From Latrodectus hesperus (Eukaryota; Arthropoda; Arachnida; Araneae; Theridiidae), in contig CM075856.1 in assembly GCA_037975125.1 (NCBI GenBank), positions 2,488,825 through 2,552,824 of the forward strand: DNA of 64,000 nt, read 5' to 3'. The translations under genes and the position numbers were made by a program. Under the pieces are notes generated by a model. That model saw only the letters and a program-made list of their open reading frames with translations, did no database searches and was not told the origin of the DNA. This document shows, one piece after another, positions 9,590-20,556 of the stretch. Positions within the stretch are counted from its first letter, which is position 1. Every line of letters starts with the position of its first letter.

Positions 9590-11215
9590 GTGAACTTTGA
9601 TAAAAGAAAACAGAAAAATTATTAAAAAGGGCTTTGTTGTGAAACCTTTTTCTGAATTTCATTCCTGTTGTCAGATAGATCTTATCGACTTTTAGTCTCA
9701 GAGGGTAGAGAATATAAATTTACTGTAATCTACCAAGGTCATCTCACAAAATTTGCGATTCTCAAGTCTCTAACATCAAAAAAGAGGTGAAGAAATAGCC
9801 TACAACGTAGTGGACATGTTCTCTTTGGTTGGTGCGGCATCAGTATTACAGTCTGACAGAAAATTTGCCAATAATTTGGTAACAAGCTTGAAGGAGTTTT
9901 CGCCAGCATTGAAGATCGCCCTTGGGAAGCCTCACCATTCTTTAAACCAGGGCTGTGTCAGAAGAGATGTCGAAAATATGCTTGGATGCAACTTAGTAAA
10001 TTTGACCGCCGGAAAGAAGGACTGCGTTTCGTACAATTTATGAAAAATAGAGCTTATCATTCTGGAATCAAACGAACACCATGCGAAACTCTTTTTCGCT
10101 GTAAATCTAAAGTAGGGCTTATGACATCTTTCTCTGCCCGAAGATGTTTTAAAAACAATAATTCAGAGGAACACTAGAACTGCCATAACAAAAAACATCA
10201 ATTCGGAACTGGTTTTATAGTTAGTAAAAGAATTCGTGACAAAGTAATTGATTTCGGACCAGTGAATGAACGAATGTGTAGTTTACGTATTAAGGGTAGA
10301 ACCCACAATATTTCAATTGTCTGTGCCCACGCCCCAACAGAGGAAAAAAAGGATGACGTCCACCCACGCGGTGGCTGGACGATGTTGAAAAAGACCTCAA
10401 AATAATGGGAGTCAACCGATGGAGGGCTATTGCGGCTAATAGAGTCAGCTGGAAGAAGATCAGCAAGTCAGCCTTGGCCTGCAATAGGCTGTTGAGCTTG
10501 TGAAGAAGAAGAATTCTGAGGAACAGGCAGAAAAAGTAAGAAAACGCATCCAAAAAATGGGAACAAGGCGAAACTTATAAAATTATGCAAGAAAAAGAAC
10601 CTGGTAAAAAAAAAACACATAAGTTTATACCAGTATCATGAAGGCATGCTTACCAAAGAAATTTTCGTTTCTGATACCTGTTGTGTACATTTAAAGGAAA
10701 CGTGTGATGCACTTGTAGCAAAATATGTCGTCACAAAATTCATACCTTCTTTTTCCATAATAGTAAATTTGATGAAATGGATATTTTGTGCAATATTTGT
10801 TTCAAAACTGAAAATGCTATTGAAAGTAAAATAAACCCTGAAATCAACCTCAAATTACAAGCCAAGAAATTAAAATGGGTTCGGAAAGAAATTTCTCACT
10901 GCTTCTTTGGAAGCAACTGTACATGTTCCAATTCCTGACGTCGACAAGTGGCAAAATGATTCGCGCTTATAAAGTGGCAGCTGTAATGAGTGGGACAGAA
11001 GATGGTTTCTATCGACTTGGAACTTCTGAAGGAGCTTTAAAACAGGTATATGCGAGATCACACTTCACTTTATAGCCCTAAGAACTTGCTTAGAAATGAA
11101 GATATTCCTGAACACAAATTCTTCTACAACCAATTGCAACTGCTCAGTCCAGAGGCAGCGACCAAGGATTCATCAAATGTATGTATAAAACAAAGTGCCC
11201 AAAATATGCAATAAT
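9590..11215 (+). pseudogene. decayed KRBA2/SCAND3-like integrase gene (split by a LINE fragment)
   Basis: Conceptual translation in shifting frames gives a retrovirus-type integrase core as found in KRAB-A-domain-2/SCAND3-like transposon-derived proteins. Segments are KPFSEFHSCCQIDLIDF near 9640, VVDMFSLVGAASVLQSD near 9805, KFANNLVTSLKEFSPALKI, and RFVQFMKNRAYHSGIKRTP near 10027. After the LINE fragment come EEQAEKVRKRIQ, then VHVPIPDVDKW near 10921 and a Cys-rich end IKCMYKTKCPKYA near 11175. Several frameshifts and stops (for example between 9960 and 10030 and near 10968) show it is dead. It lies wholly in a bestrophin intron in sense orientation. Family assignment comes from remembered conserved motifs. 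Confidence 0.75.
10174..10511 (+). mobile_element. internally deleted RTE-type LINE fragment with target duplication
   Basis: The insert starts inside an apurinic-endonuclease-like domain (GTGFIVSKRIRDKVIDF, then RTHNISIVCAHAPTEEKKD) and jumps at about 10370 to a LINE C-terminus (DDVEKDLKIMGVNRWRAIAA). Both resemble parts of craniofacial-development-protein-2-like RTE elements. AATTCAGAGGAACA (10160-10173) and AATTCTGAGGAACA (10512-10525) flank it as a 13/14 duplication. Removing the insert restores the host reading frame (NNNSEE...QAEKV), so the duplication is convincing. Confidence 0.75.
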
Positions 11216-11886
11216 TTTACGTGAAAGATGTAAGTAAATGTCATTCAAACCTTCCATGCTGCAACAAGTAGGTTATTTTTTATATGAAATTTTCCCCCTT
11301 AATAAGAAAGACATAAATTTTGTTTTGTACAACTTTCATTTTTCTTTATGCATTTTGAATAATTTTGAATAGTTTATTTAATGGCACCGTCATTATTTTT
11401 TCAAAATAACATTGGTAGTTTTAAGAAATAAACATCATTTACATAATAACCTCACAGCAAAATGTTTTTTCTACACTTTGCCTAAATAGCATTGGTCATT
11501 CTATAGAATGCCTAGGTATTATTATACAATACCTAGGGAAAGTATTTAATACTTTTCCTATTTCATACTTTGCTTAAAAACGTCAGTCATTATATAGAAT
11601 TCATCTAGGCATTTTATAGATTCATACTTTGCCAGTAACATATAAGCTATTTAAAAAAAATGCCACATAAAATTCATTCTTAGAAACAATTCTTTCTTTT
11701 TTCATTGATGTAAAATCATACAATTATCAATCAAAATGCTTATCTTTTTTTGTTTCCAAAATACATTTTTAAAAATATACTTTTCCATCTTTCTTGATGT
11801 GAGAAAAGGTTGATTTTCTTAACTTTGACGGCTGGAGTCAGGCGGCATGAGACGTCGACGCGAAAGAGGGGACATTTCAGCTGCTC
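11216..11886. other. bestrophin intron, unassigned
   Basis: AT-rich, no recognisable gene. CCTAGGTATTATTATACAAT-type short direct repeats occur around 11500-11540 but have no clear element structure. Confidence 0.4.
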
Positions 11887-11896
11887 ACGTGAAGTG

Positions 11897-12155
11897 TGTC
11901 CGCCCACCCTGTCTGAGTACCTGATTGCGGATAGGGAGGTCCCGGGTTTGAATCTCAGTTCGGGCATGGATGTACTTTCTCTCTCTCTTGTCTTTGTCCT
12001 CTCCTTGTGTGAATGGTTGCCTACCCTATAAACGGGTCCCTATGGCATGTGTGTACCGAGGAAGTCAGACTCCACACCAAAATACGGTTCAGTTGGAAAA
12101 GTGGAGCAGCGCACCCCATGTTGCCAGCCTAAGCTGGCACAAGACAACAGCAACA
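11897..12155 (+). mobile_element. SINE family B, tRNA-derived
   Basis: A degraded tRNA-like head (CTGATTGCGGATAGGGAGGT, B-box GGTTTGAATCTC) is followed by the family body TACCCTATAAACGGGTCCCT, AGTCAGACTCCACACC and the tail GGAGCAGCGCACCCCATGTT. ACGTGAAGTG (11887) and ACGTGAACTG (12156) are a plausible 9/10 target duplication. Confidence 0.8.
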
Positions 12156-12357
12156 ACGTGAACTGCGGCCGCCTGAAAATGGAAATGTAATCTTATTCTT
12201 TCTTCTTCGCTTTTTGACAGCTTATGCGAAATCGCAATGCAGCTTAGGCGAGATATTTTTGGCGCTTTGCATGGTCAGATAAAATGAAAAATACCTTTTT
12301 TTTCAATGTTACTAAATTTTCAAATGATTACTTGAATTAATATTTTATTTGTTTCAG

Positions 12358-12438
12358 GTTGCGGAACAACTCATCAACCCATTTGGCGAGGATGATGACG
12401 ACTTTGAAACAAACTGGTTCATTGACAGAAACATCCAG
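12358..12438 (+). CDS. bestrophin exon with calcium-clasp motif
   Basis: Bounded by TTTCAG and GTAATA, phase 0, 27 codons: [20 protein letters not shown] followed by FIDRNIQ. This is the most conserved block of the family. The acidic EDDDD run forms the calcium clasp that gates eukaryotic bestrophins, and it is fully intact, which supports a functional calcium-activated channel. The exon borders match those of vertebrate genes. A mariner element begins only 61 bp after the donor without disturbing it. Confidence 0.98.
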
Positions 12439-12498
12439 GTAATAAAATACCCTGAGTACAACGTATGGGCATTTAAATGGGTTTAAATGAGCATAATA

Positions 12499-13742
12499 CG
12501 AGGGTTACTCTAAAATTTTTGAGATACGCGAAGACGAGAATTTAAAAAATAAGAATAACGGTTTAATTTTAAAGAAAAAAGTATCTTAACACAGAAGACG
12601 ATTTTTTACTGACTTACTTCAACTTGTTGAGCGTGGAATAAATTTTAAACACAAGAGAAAATGGAGTTGACGCGAGAACATTTTCGCGCTATGATTTTCT
12701 ACGATTTCAAAGCAGGATTCAATCAAGAAGAATGCGCTCAACGGTTGCAATTAGCATTGGGTGATGAATCTCCAGCTCGTGCTACTGTATTCAGATGGTT
12801 TAGAGAATTTAGAAGAGGTTGCCATTTTCTTCAGGAGGAAGAACACACAGGAAGGCCGCCGTCGGCAGTCATCCCGGATAATGTGTCTGCCATACGAAAA
12901 ATGTGAATGGATGATCATCGCTGTACCTATCCAATGATACAGAAGGAACTTAACATTGGATCCGCAGCCATACATAAAATCATTCATGAAGAATTACTCA
13001 TGAAAAAAGTAGTTTGCCGTTGGGTTCCCCATCATCTAACTGAGCTTCAAACAGAGGAGCGTGTCAGAATCAGTAAAGAAACTCTTAATATGCTGAAAGA
13101 TGGTGGCCATCGCATCATTTCTAAAATTGTAACAGGTGATGAAACGTACACACCGTTTTTTGATGTTCCAACACGTCAAGAAAACAAAGTATGGGTCTTT
13201 GAAGATGATCCCACGCCGACAATGGTGTAAAAAGAACGTGCACTGAAAAAAGTGATGTATACCATTTTCTTCAGAAGTATGGGATGGGTCAAAGCCATAT
13301 AGTTGGAAGGACAGTAACAGCAAACTGGTATACCACTCAATGTCTTCCAGGAATTCTACACGAACTGAATGCTTCATCATGCCAATGCATCTTCACATAC
13401 AGCCGGATGAACAGTTGAGTTTCTTAAGCAAAAACAAATTAAAGTGATCGAACATCCGCCGTATTCACCTGATCTAGCTATGTGCGACTTTTTGTTATTC
13501 TTTAATCTAAAAAAGAACTTACGTGGACGTCGTTTTCATTCAGAAGATGAGATGGATGTGGCTATAAATGCATTTTTTTTCATCTATTCGAAGAAATGAA
13601 TGGCTTGAGGCATTTAATCTGTGGAAAATTCGTCTACAAAAGTGCATTGTTGCTGGAGGAGACTACTTTGAACACACCTAAAATATTGTAATTATAACTT
13701 TAAAAGCCTAGTTGTATCTCAAAAATTTCAGAGTGATCCTCC
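12499..13742 (+). mobile_element. mariner element, full length but decayed
   Basis: Left end CGAGGGTTACTCTAAAATTT and right end AAATTTCAGAGTGATCCTCC are inverted repeats flanked by TA on each side (12497-12498, 13743-13744). The 1244-bp length is close to a complete mariner. It lies in sense orientation inside the third intron of the visible bestrophin gene. Confidence 0.93.
12661..13680 (+). pseudogene. mariner transposase pseudogene
   Basis: ATG at 12661 opens MELTREHFRAMIFYDFKAG, a SETMAR-like mariner DNA-binding domain, with HTH segment ATVFRWFREFRRG. A TGA at 12904 interrupts the frame (RKM-stop-MDDH). The frame continues to VTGDETYTPFFDVPTRQ, which holds the first catalytic aspartate (GDE), then stops at 13228. 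The rest (KVIEHPPYSPDLAMCDFLLF region at about 13440-13500, tail GGDYFEHT at 13657) is recognisable only across further stops and frameshifts. Not functional. Confidence 0.9.
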
Positions 13743-13744
13743 TA

Positions 13745-14190
13745 GCAGACTATAAAGTGGGGATCCATTGTTCGATATCAGTTATTATTGAGCATAGGAA
13801 TGTGAATTCAAAACGCCTATCTAACATTTCAGTAAACGTTCAAAAGCCGCAATTTGTTGCGAATTTGCTTGTTTAGGAGTGTCTTGTCCTCAGCGGATCG
13901 AGTGACGGTGGCTTCCCCTGCCAGAGGCGGCAATTTTTTCTATCATTTCGGATTCTCAAACTTATTCCGAACTTAAGCACTGCGTCTTCTCGCCTTACTG
14001 TTTGTGTACCGTAGATAGCTGTTTAACCCTTCTTTCCTTTGAATTTTAGCCATAATTTGAATGAGCAGCATAGAGTGTGACATTCTGCAGCATCTTCATT
14101 TATTTTACTTTTTGAATGAATTCCCTAAAACATGAAACTGCAAAAGCAATGAGTTTTAAAGGGAATTCCACGTAAACAGGAAAGAGGCTG
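13745..14190. other. bestrophin intron, unassigned
   Basis: Nothing recognisable between the mariner and the SINE pair. Confidence 0.45.
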
Positions 14191-14194
14191 CTGT

Positions 14195-14560
14195 GTCTTC
14201 GTTGGCTCGGGCGTCGTTCTCATTCTTGGAAGGTAATGAGTTCGAATCCCGGCCGTTCGAAGATCCGTCGTGTTCGTTTTTGGCGACTGAGTCACGTTAA
14301 AACGGGGGTGGTCGCAATGTCTTCCGGGTGAAATGATACCTCTGGGATGGCAGGCCAAGTATTGGGAGTATTCTGCTGGGTCCCTGCTTCACACCCAATT
14401 TTAACGCCGCAGCCACCTTTAGCGAACACGACGGATCTTCAGTTAAGCTGGTATTGGAACTCACTACTTCCCGATAACGAGGACGACACCCCAACCAACG
14501 AGGCCACCACGGTGTTTCACCTCGTATATGCCAACGTACATCTGTCTGATGGAGCATCAA
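14195..14560. mobile_element. two SINE family A copies in inverted orientation
   Basis: A plus-strand head (TTGGCTCGGGCGTCGTTCTC, B-box GAGTTCGAATCCCGG, then GATCCGTCGTGTTCG) is followed by family A tail sequence. A minus-strand copy then reads back to its own head (CTCGTTGGTTGGGGTGTCGT on the minus strand, near 14485-14520). The block GGGTCCCTGCTTC, diagnostic of the family tail, lies in the middle. Confidence 0.75.
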
Positions 14561-15084
14561 ACGTGATTTCTAGGAAAAAGCTAACTGTTGTCATTCAATG
14601 GGTATCCAATTCCAGCCTTCGTCGCCGATGAACAGCAGTCAGTGTAAGTGCATATCCCAGGCGTCTGCTTCAGGGGCTTAGACACAGCAACGTTTACTGA
14701 ACAGTAGTGTGGGAGACAATGTCGTTAGCCCCTACTTCCACACCAAAGTTGCTCAACGGAAGCCCGAATGCAACCCCTCGGACATGGTTCACCTCTGTTG
14801 TCATGACCCGTGGTGCCACGTCGATGATTTTGAACAGTCCCACTTTTCCATGCACTGTATACTTTTACTACAGCGGCTCGTAAACAGTTCGCAAACTTAG
14901 CTGTTTCGAAAATGCTCTCTCCCTTGGCCTGAAAGGCAATGGTCATGCTCCTTTTGGGCGTCGAATAAACCCCTTTATTTCTGCAAATCACCAAAAATTG
15001 CAATATATTCCGAATCCCTTGCACACCCTTTATATGCGCTGAACTGCACTGTGCTGACTTCTGTGATTGGTTATTTAACGTCAA
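14561..15084 (-). pseudogene. Tc1-like transposase N-terminal relic
   Basis: The minus strand reads MTIAFQAKGESIFETAKFAN then CLRAAVVKVYSAWKSGT, a paired/HTH-type Tc1 DNA-binding domain, then RGCIRASVEQLW. Further on, with frameshifts, it reads LTAVHRRRRLELD, which normally precedes the first catalytic aspartate in Tc1 transposases. The gene is cut at the SINE family A copy ending near 14560, so the catalytic half is missing. Not functional. Confidence 0.75.
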
Positions 15085-15580
15085 CGTCGAAAGTACATTT
15101 TGATCGCATTAATGTGATTGAACTGTGTATATTATAATAGTTTAGAGTATCAAAGTTTTTAGAGATTAAAATATTACCTTAACATTTATACCATGTTTTA
15201 TAATGTTCTCCAAAAAAGCACTCCGATTTTAGCTGTTCAGCTAGAAGCTACACGCTATTTAGAATGTAAACAGAGAACTCATGGAAGAAATTGAAAGCGA
15301 ATTCATATTATTTGCATGTGAAAATTAAATCTTAAATGTTTAGAAAGCACTCTCGAAATTAGATGTGTAAATGAAAGACGAATTCATTTAACAGAATACG
15401 GGATGACATAGGGTGAAAATAATTCTGACATATAAAATCAAAATGCGTGTATCTCCATACTATGTATCATACGTGTATCTCCATACTAAAAAATGTATGA
15501 ATTGATGCGATGCATAAATATTTACATATAGTTTGCTTGTACATTGCGTTTCATACTTTTTTTAGAAATCAAAAAATATT

Positions 15581-15586
<6 letters not shown>
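15085..15586. other. bestrophin intron, unassigned
   Basis: AT-rich; a short duplication (ATCTCCATACTA twice near 15450-15490). Nothing else recognised. Confidence 0.4.

Positions 15587-15675
<89 letters not shown>
15587..15675. repeat. (TA)n microsatellite
   Basis: Uninterrupted TA dinucleotides directly abutting the left end of a TA-targeting mariner-like element; the tract resumes on the other side of the element at 17269. Confidence 0.98.
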
Positions 15676-15678
<3 letters not shown>

Positions 15679-17266
15679 GGTGATCCAAAAGTCAGGACGA
15701 ACTTTAAAAATGAATAATTCGAAAACGAATCAGGATACAAAGATGCGGTTTGGACCAAACGGATGGAAAAGAAAACGGGTTTTGTGTGGCAATGAAAAAA
15801 AATAGTTCTGTTGACGACCAACAGATGGCGCTGTAGGATTTCTGATGTAGGATTATGCAAAGCAACATACGATATAAAAAGAAGCAACTGCAGCAGGTAA
15901 TGGTAGTCGAAGCTGGTATGCATCGCAATGCTGTCCATAGTTGAGAAAGCCCTCTTAGTTAAACTGTTTTATAAGAATTTGGAAAGTGCCATTGCGGCAT
16001 TTCGAGCATATCGCTACATGAAGGGTATGCGAGACAGCAAAGGACTAATAACGTCTTCTGCTTTGAACAAAATTGTGAAAAAATTTGAAGCTACAGGTTC
16101 TTTGGCATCACGTCAAAGAAGTTGACGTTCCTCAACTGCAGCTGCTGTTGCCACGACAGTGGAGCAGACGGTGCAAGCCATGTCGGCGGTTGCTGCACAT
16201 GGGGAGTGCAGTGCTCAAGAAGTTTCGAGGCAGAAAGGAGTGTCGTACGGAAGTGTCTGGAGAGCGCTGCGAGTAACTTTGCAATGGTATCCCTACAAGT
16301 TGCAGCATAATTAAAAACTGAAACCTCCTGACTTCGACTCTCGCCGACATTTTGCGAATTTGGTCTTCAATAAGATGGAAGAGCAGCACGACTGGCTTCA
16401 CACTGTGCTTTGGACAGATGAAGCACATTTCACATTCTCTGGCGCTGTTAACACACACAATTGTCGAGTGTGGACCACAGAAAATCCACATGCATTTGTT
16501 GAGGTACCCTTGAAACAGCCTAAAGTGACAGTCTGGTGTGGCTTCACTGCTGATTTCATAATTAGTACTTTTTTTTCGAGGAAATCACACAGACAGTTTT
16601 CCAAACAGTTTCTGTCACCGGTAAGCTATATCTAGTACTGTTACAGAACAGCATTATTCCTGAACTGCAAGCGCGACAGGCACTCCAAACAGTCACCTTT
16701 ATGCAAGATGGAGCACCACCTCATATTTCTCTGCCTGTGCAACCCCTGCTACGCTCAACATTTGGAAAGGATCGTATTATCTGTCGCTACTTTAATTACG
16801 CATGGCCTCCAAGATCTCCCGATCTCACACAAGACTTTTGGCTGTGGGGCTTCTTGAAGTCAAAAGTGTACAGTGACCAACCGGTATCACTAGCGGCACT
16901 GAAAGATGCCATCTGCCAAAATGTATCTGCCATAAGGCAAGAAATGCTACTAAATGTGTTGAATTGTGCGGTGACTCGTCTCACAGCTTTACTTCTGAAT
17001 GATGGACAGCACATTGAACATTCACTGTAGTAAGTACTAATTAACTGTAATTAGACTTCATTAATCATTGTTTCATTTGTAAAAAATCTTTTGTTGCAAT
17101 AAAACACTATAGCGCCATCTGTTGGTCGCCAACAGAACTATTTTTTTTTCATTGCCACACAAAACCCGGTTTTTTTTCCGTCCGTTTTGTGCAAACCGCA
17201 TCTTTGTATCGTGATTCGTTTTCGAATCATTCATTTTTAAAATTCGTCCTGACTTTTGGATCACCC

Positions 17267-17268
<2 letters not shown>
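15676..17268 (+). mobile_element. full-length mariner-like element inserted in (TA)n
   Basis: Inverted repeats start CAGGGTGATCCAAAAGTCAG and end CTGACTTTTGGATCACCCGG. They extend about 165 bp into each end (AAAGATGCGGTTTG, GTGTGGCAATGAAAA, CCAACAGATGGCGCT on both arms). TA lies on each side, and both flanks are the same (TA)n tract, so the insertion split one microsatellite. Length 1593 bp. The ends are related to those of the non-autonomous copies at 8105, 17355 and 26658 (CAGGGTGATC). Confidence 0.94.
15928..17030 (+). pseudogene. mariner-like transposase, few disabling mutations
   Basis: ATG at 15928 (MLSIVEKALLVKLFYKNLES), helix-turn-helix region AKVS-type near 16210 (SRQKGVSYGSVWRAL). 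First catalytic aspartate in LWTDEAHFTFSG (16410), second in MQDGAPPHIS (16701), third in RSPDLTQDFWLWGFLKS (16815). Disabling changes are limited: a TGA at 16123-16125, a TAA near 16311, and one frameshift in the T-run at 16568-16576. Otherwise the order and spacing of motifs follow the family to the final HIEHSL-stop at 17028. This is a recently inactivated copy. Confidence 0.9.

Positions 17269-17354
<86 letters not shown>
17269..17354. repeat. (TA)n microsatellite between two TIR elements
   Basis: Pure TA tract bounded left by the mariner-like element and right by the CAGGGAGATC end of a non-autonomous element. Confidence 0.98.
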
Positions 17355-17357
<3 letters not shown>

Positions 17358-18127
17358 GGAGATCTTTTTTAAAGCGACAGTGTTTGGAGCGCCCTGTAGC
17401 TCGATCTAATTGCCGAAATAGCACCAAACTTGGTATTTAGACTAATCAAAACACGAGGGAAAGGATTCCGTGAAGAAATTTTAGTTCCAAAAATCGCCAC
17501 TCGGGCATTTTGTGGTGCTTTACATTGTATAAAATGTGAGAAAAGAAAAATACTAACATATACAATCGTACTCGTATAGTTAAATAATCAATGTTAATTT
17601 ACTACCTTAACTTCCCCGGTGGGTAATTAGACCACATTCCATGTGAGCACCGTTCTCAGAAATAACCCCGTACATTCTATGCACAACGTTTTCCACAGCC
17701 ATGTGTAACAAGTTACGAGGAATATTCCGCACTGTCTTTGTTAGAATAGACAAATTTGATACTCCACCAATATAAACACACGTTCCGGTAACTTGAAAGG
17801 TATAGCAACTGGAGCTTGTTTACTTCAGCTGAGATCATATATCGGAGCTATCTACTATACGTGCTTTTATAGCCCCTATTACTGGCACTGACATCACACA
17901 ATATATGCATTTTTCTTTGATACCCGTGTTTTATACTGATTCTTATTATTAATAGCTACAGCAGCGCCGCAAAATGTCCTATCGGCGACTTTTGGAACTA
18001 ATATTTTTTACGGAATCTTTTTAGCCCATGTTTTGATTAGTCTAAATACCCAGTTTGGTGTCATTTCGGCTATTAGATCGCGTTACAGGACGCTCCAAAC
18101 ACTGTCACTTTAAAAAATATCACTCTG
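17355..18127 (-). mobile_element. long-TIR non-autonomous Tc1/mariner derivative, copy 2
   Basis: Ends CAGGGAGATCTTTTTTAAAG and TTTAAAAAATATCACTCTG, flanked by TA. Its interior is the reverse complement of copies 1 and 3: GGAAGTT...CCGGTGGG...CATTCCATGTGAGCACCG corresponds to the C-terminal transposase remnant. The most diverged of the three copies. Confidence 0.9.
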
Positions 18128-18137
18128 TATATTAAAG

Positions 18138-18930
18138 ATGGTCGTTATTTAATGGAACTGTTATTTAAGAACTGCTATCAACTAATAGCCGTTTAAAAAT
18201 TAATGAGTTCTTGAAAAATTATGTCATTAAAATTACTTTTTTTTCGTAAATGCTGACATTGTTCCGGTACTGGTAACTTCTCAAAGTCGTTACGGTATTG
18301 CGGAACGTTTCTACGTTACTTTATTTTATAACTTCCGGAACTTTAAAGATGTTGCTTCGTAACTTTAAAGTCGTTATCGTTATTTTTGAACTTCCCTAAC
18401 TTTAAAATCATTATATTTATTTAAGAACTGTTATTTAAGAACTGCTATCAACTAATAGCCGTTTAAGAAATGTCCAACTAACAAACCAATAAATGGTTTC
18501 ATTTAGTAGTGAATCATATTCTTAGACTAACTGTGGTATTCATTTTATTACAAAAAGTATAATTTAGGAGGAAAATGAGTTTTTGTATAGTGCACCCATG
18601 TGGTACGTGAAACTTCTGATTTTCGCTAAGTTTGATTTAAAAATTCCCATATATCTTAACAGATAACGAGTTCTTGAAAAAGTATGTCATTAAAATTACT
18701 TTTTTTTCGTAAGTCCTGACATTGTTCCGGTACTGGTAATACCACAAAGTCGTTACGGTATTCTGGAACGTTTCTATGTTACGTTATTTTATAACTTCCG
18801 GAACTTTAAAGATGTCCTCGCTGTTTCGTAACTTTAAAGTTGTTATCGTTATTTTTTAACTTTCTTAACTTTAAAATCGTTATCGTTGTTTCGGAACTTT
18901 AACGTATTACGTTTGTTTTGGTTTCTAACA
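18138..18930 (+). repeat. tandem duplication of a 200-bp unit, 463 bp apart
   Basis: GAGTTCTTGAAAAA begins at 18204 and again at 18668, and the following about 200 bp align at roughly 90 percent (ATGTCATTAAAATTACTTTT, GACATTGTTCCGGTACTGGT, ATAACTTCCGGAACTTTAAA). A second block, AAGAACTGCTATCAACTAAT, occurs at about 18164 and 18435. Short internal repeats of the GTTATCGTTATT/GTAACTTTAAAG kind fill the unit. Class unknown. Confidence 0.8.
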
Positions 18931-18960
18931 GTGAGTTTTCTCGGGAACGCAATCCAAGCT

Positions 18961-19404
18961 TTCGCTTGGCACGTTGCGTTGCTTAGCAACTAAGAATGTA
19001 TACTTTTCGGTTTCCCACGTTGACGAAGGAAAGTTAATTGTAAAGCGGATACATGGCTAAATATATTTTTCACTTTAAAAAAATTAAAAACATTTGTAAG
19101 AAAGCGAATGTTTAAAAATACATTTTATAACAATTTTGTGAGAACATTTTATTTATCATTCAGCTTTTTAATAAATTTTATTTTTTCTTATAAATTTTAG
19201 TGAAATTTTTATGAAGCTGAAAAACTTTTCACGAACTAGAAATTATATTCAAAAATCAAAGCAGATATGAAATATTTTTAATTTATGTCAAATTTTGAGA
19301 CAATAATAATTATTTATAAATTAAAAGAAATTTATGTACTATTATATTAAATTTGAATATACTTTAAAAATTTATAGAATCTAAAAATATATATACTAAA
19401 AATA
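18961..19404. other. bestrophin intron, unassigned
   Basis: Very AT-rich; nothing recognised. Confidence 0.4.
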
Positions 19405-20556
19405 TATATTGCAATAGCGGAGCACCTTTCGTTTTAATCAGAGCACCATAAAGGTGAAAGTACCACTTTGCTCTTTTTTAAACCCTCCGATAGATGGCAC
19501 CACCAGAGAATCCACTCTCTCTTCTTCTTTTTCTTAGAGTTGGATTGTATGCCATTGGGCAACTCTGCTTTTATCAGCATTTTGTACCATTAACTCCAAA
19601 CCCAATATTTCCTAGTTCCAGTTTGCTCGGGTCACCCACTTTATTAATAAAGTCCGATAACCCTTTAGTGGAATCTAGGTGTAACTCTCTTGAATGGATG
19701 ATGCCTAAAGAAGTTCATCTAGGTAGGGCAAGAGCCTCGCATTCGTAAATGATATGCTCTGCCGTTTCCTCTCGCGTTTGACATTTCCAGCAGATAGGGT
19801 CTTGCTGAAACAGTCCCATCTGGTCAGAAAGTCAGTCATGCTAGGGATAGCTTCCTGACTTTCACCAGAAGAAGATGGTTTGGAGGTCATTTCTACCTCC
19901 AGTGAAGGATTCATTACTGCCCCTTTACAAGATTGCCTCTGAATTCCCTTGTCTTTTTCAGCAAGGTCTACTTCAGAGGCTTCACCTGCAAATGCAGAAA
20001 GGTTTGTTATTTCTTGTGTCTTTTCAGCCACAAGATAACAATTAATAAGCTCAGGTAATATAAGTCCACCCAGCATTGCCTGAAATACTGGGCAAGGCAA
20101 AAAAGCTCTAGTAGTTCGCCAGGCAACTAGAGGCTCCGTTAAGACACCATTACCGCGGTGCCAAATAGCCCTAGGCACGGGTCGCATAACACTAGGGTTT
20201 ACGGAAGCAGGTTCACCGCCTCTGATTCTATATTCAAGGCTATCCTGTCATTCAGGACATTCGGCTATCCACCACCTGCCGACGCCTGGTGGCTGCTCAA
20301 GCCTCAGGAAGATATGCGTACCTCCTACTTCCAGGATCCACTCCCTCAATTGTGACATTGATCTGAAGGGGAAGGAAATTTTCCTCCAGACCATTGCACC
20401 CATGGTAACTGCTCAACGACAGACCTCAGGACTTTCGATTCCAGATTTAACGAGCACGTATATCGCATGTACTAGGTGGGTCTTTGGCGGCTTTGGGAAT
20501 CGAACTCCGTCCTTCCGGATGGAAGACCGATAGCCTAACCACTAAGCTACCACGGC
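19405..20556 (-). mobile_element. SINE family F interrupted by a LINE fragment
   Basis: The minus strand begins with a well-kept tRNA-like head (GCCGTGGTAGCTTAGTGGTT, B-box GAGTTCGATTCCCAA near 20495). It runs through the body (GGTCTGGAGGAAAATTTCC) to about 20330, and resumes beyond 19528 with GCCATCTATCGGAGGG and GGTGCTCTGATTAAAACG. The same body is contiguous at 26077-26457, where no LINE sequence intervenes. Confidence 0.75.
19580..20310 (-). pseudogene. LINE 3'-end fragment, copy 1
   Basis: On the minus strand, one frame gives DPICWKCQTREETAEHIIYE then CEALALPR, the C-x2-C-x9-H-x4-C motif that follows RNase H near the C-terminus of I/Jockey-type LINEs, then GIIHSRELHLDSTKGLSDF. The rest of the domain is frameshifted. 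A longer open frame (19705-20187) overlaps in a different phase and is probably spurious. The whole segment is about 85 percent similar to 57720-58450 in opposite orientation. Confidence 0.7.

Noticed and set aside
12661..12906. Host SETMAR-like gene
   Set aside because: The mariner terminal repeats and TA flanks enclose the frame and there is no SET domain nearby; it is a transposon copy.
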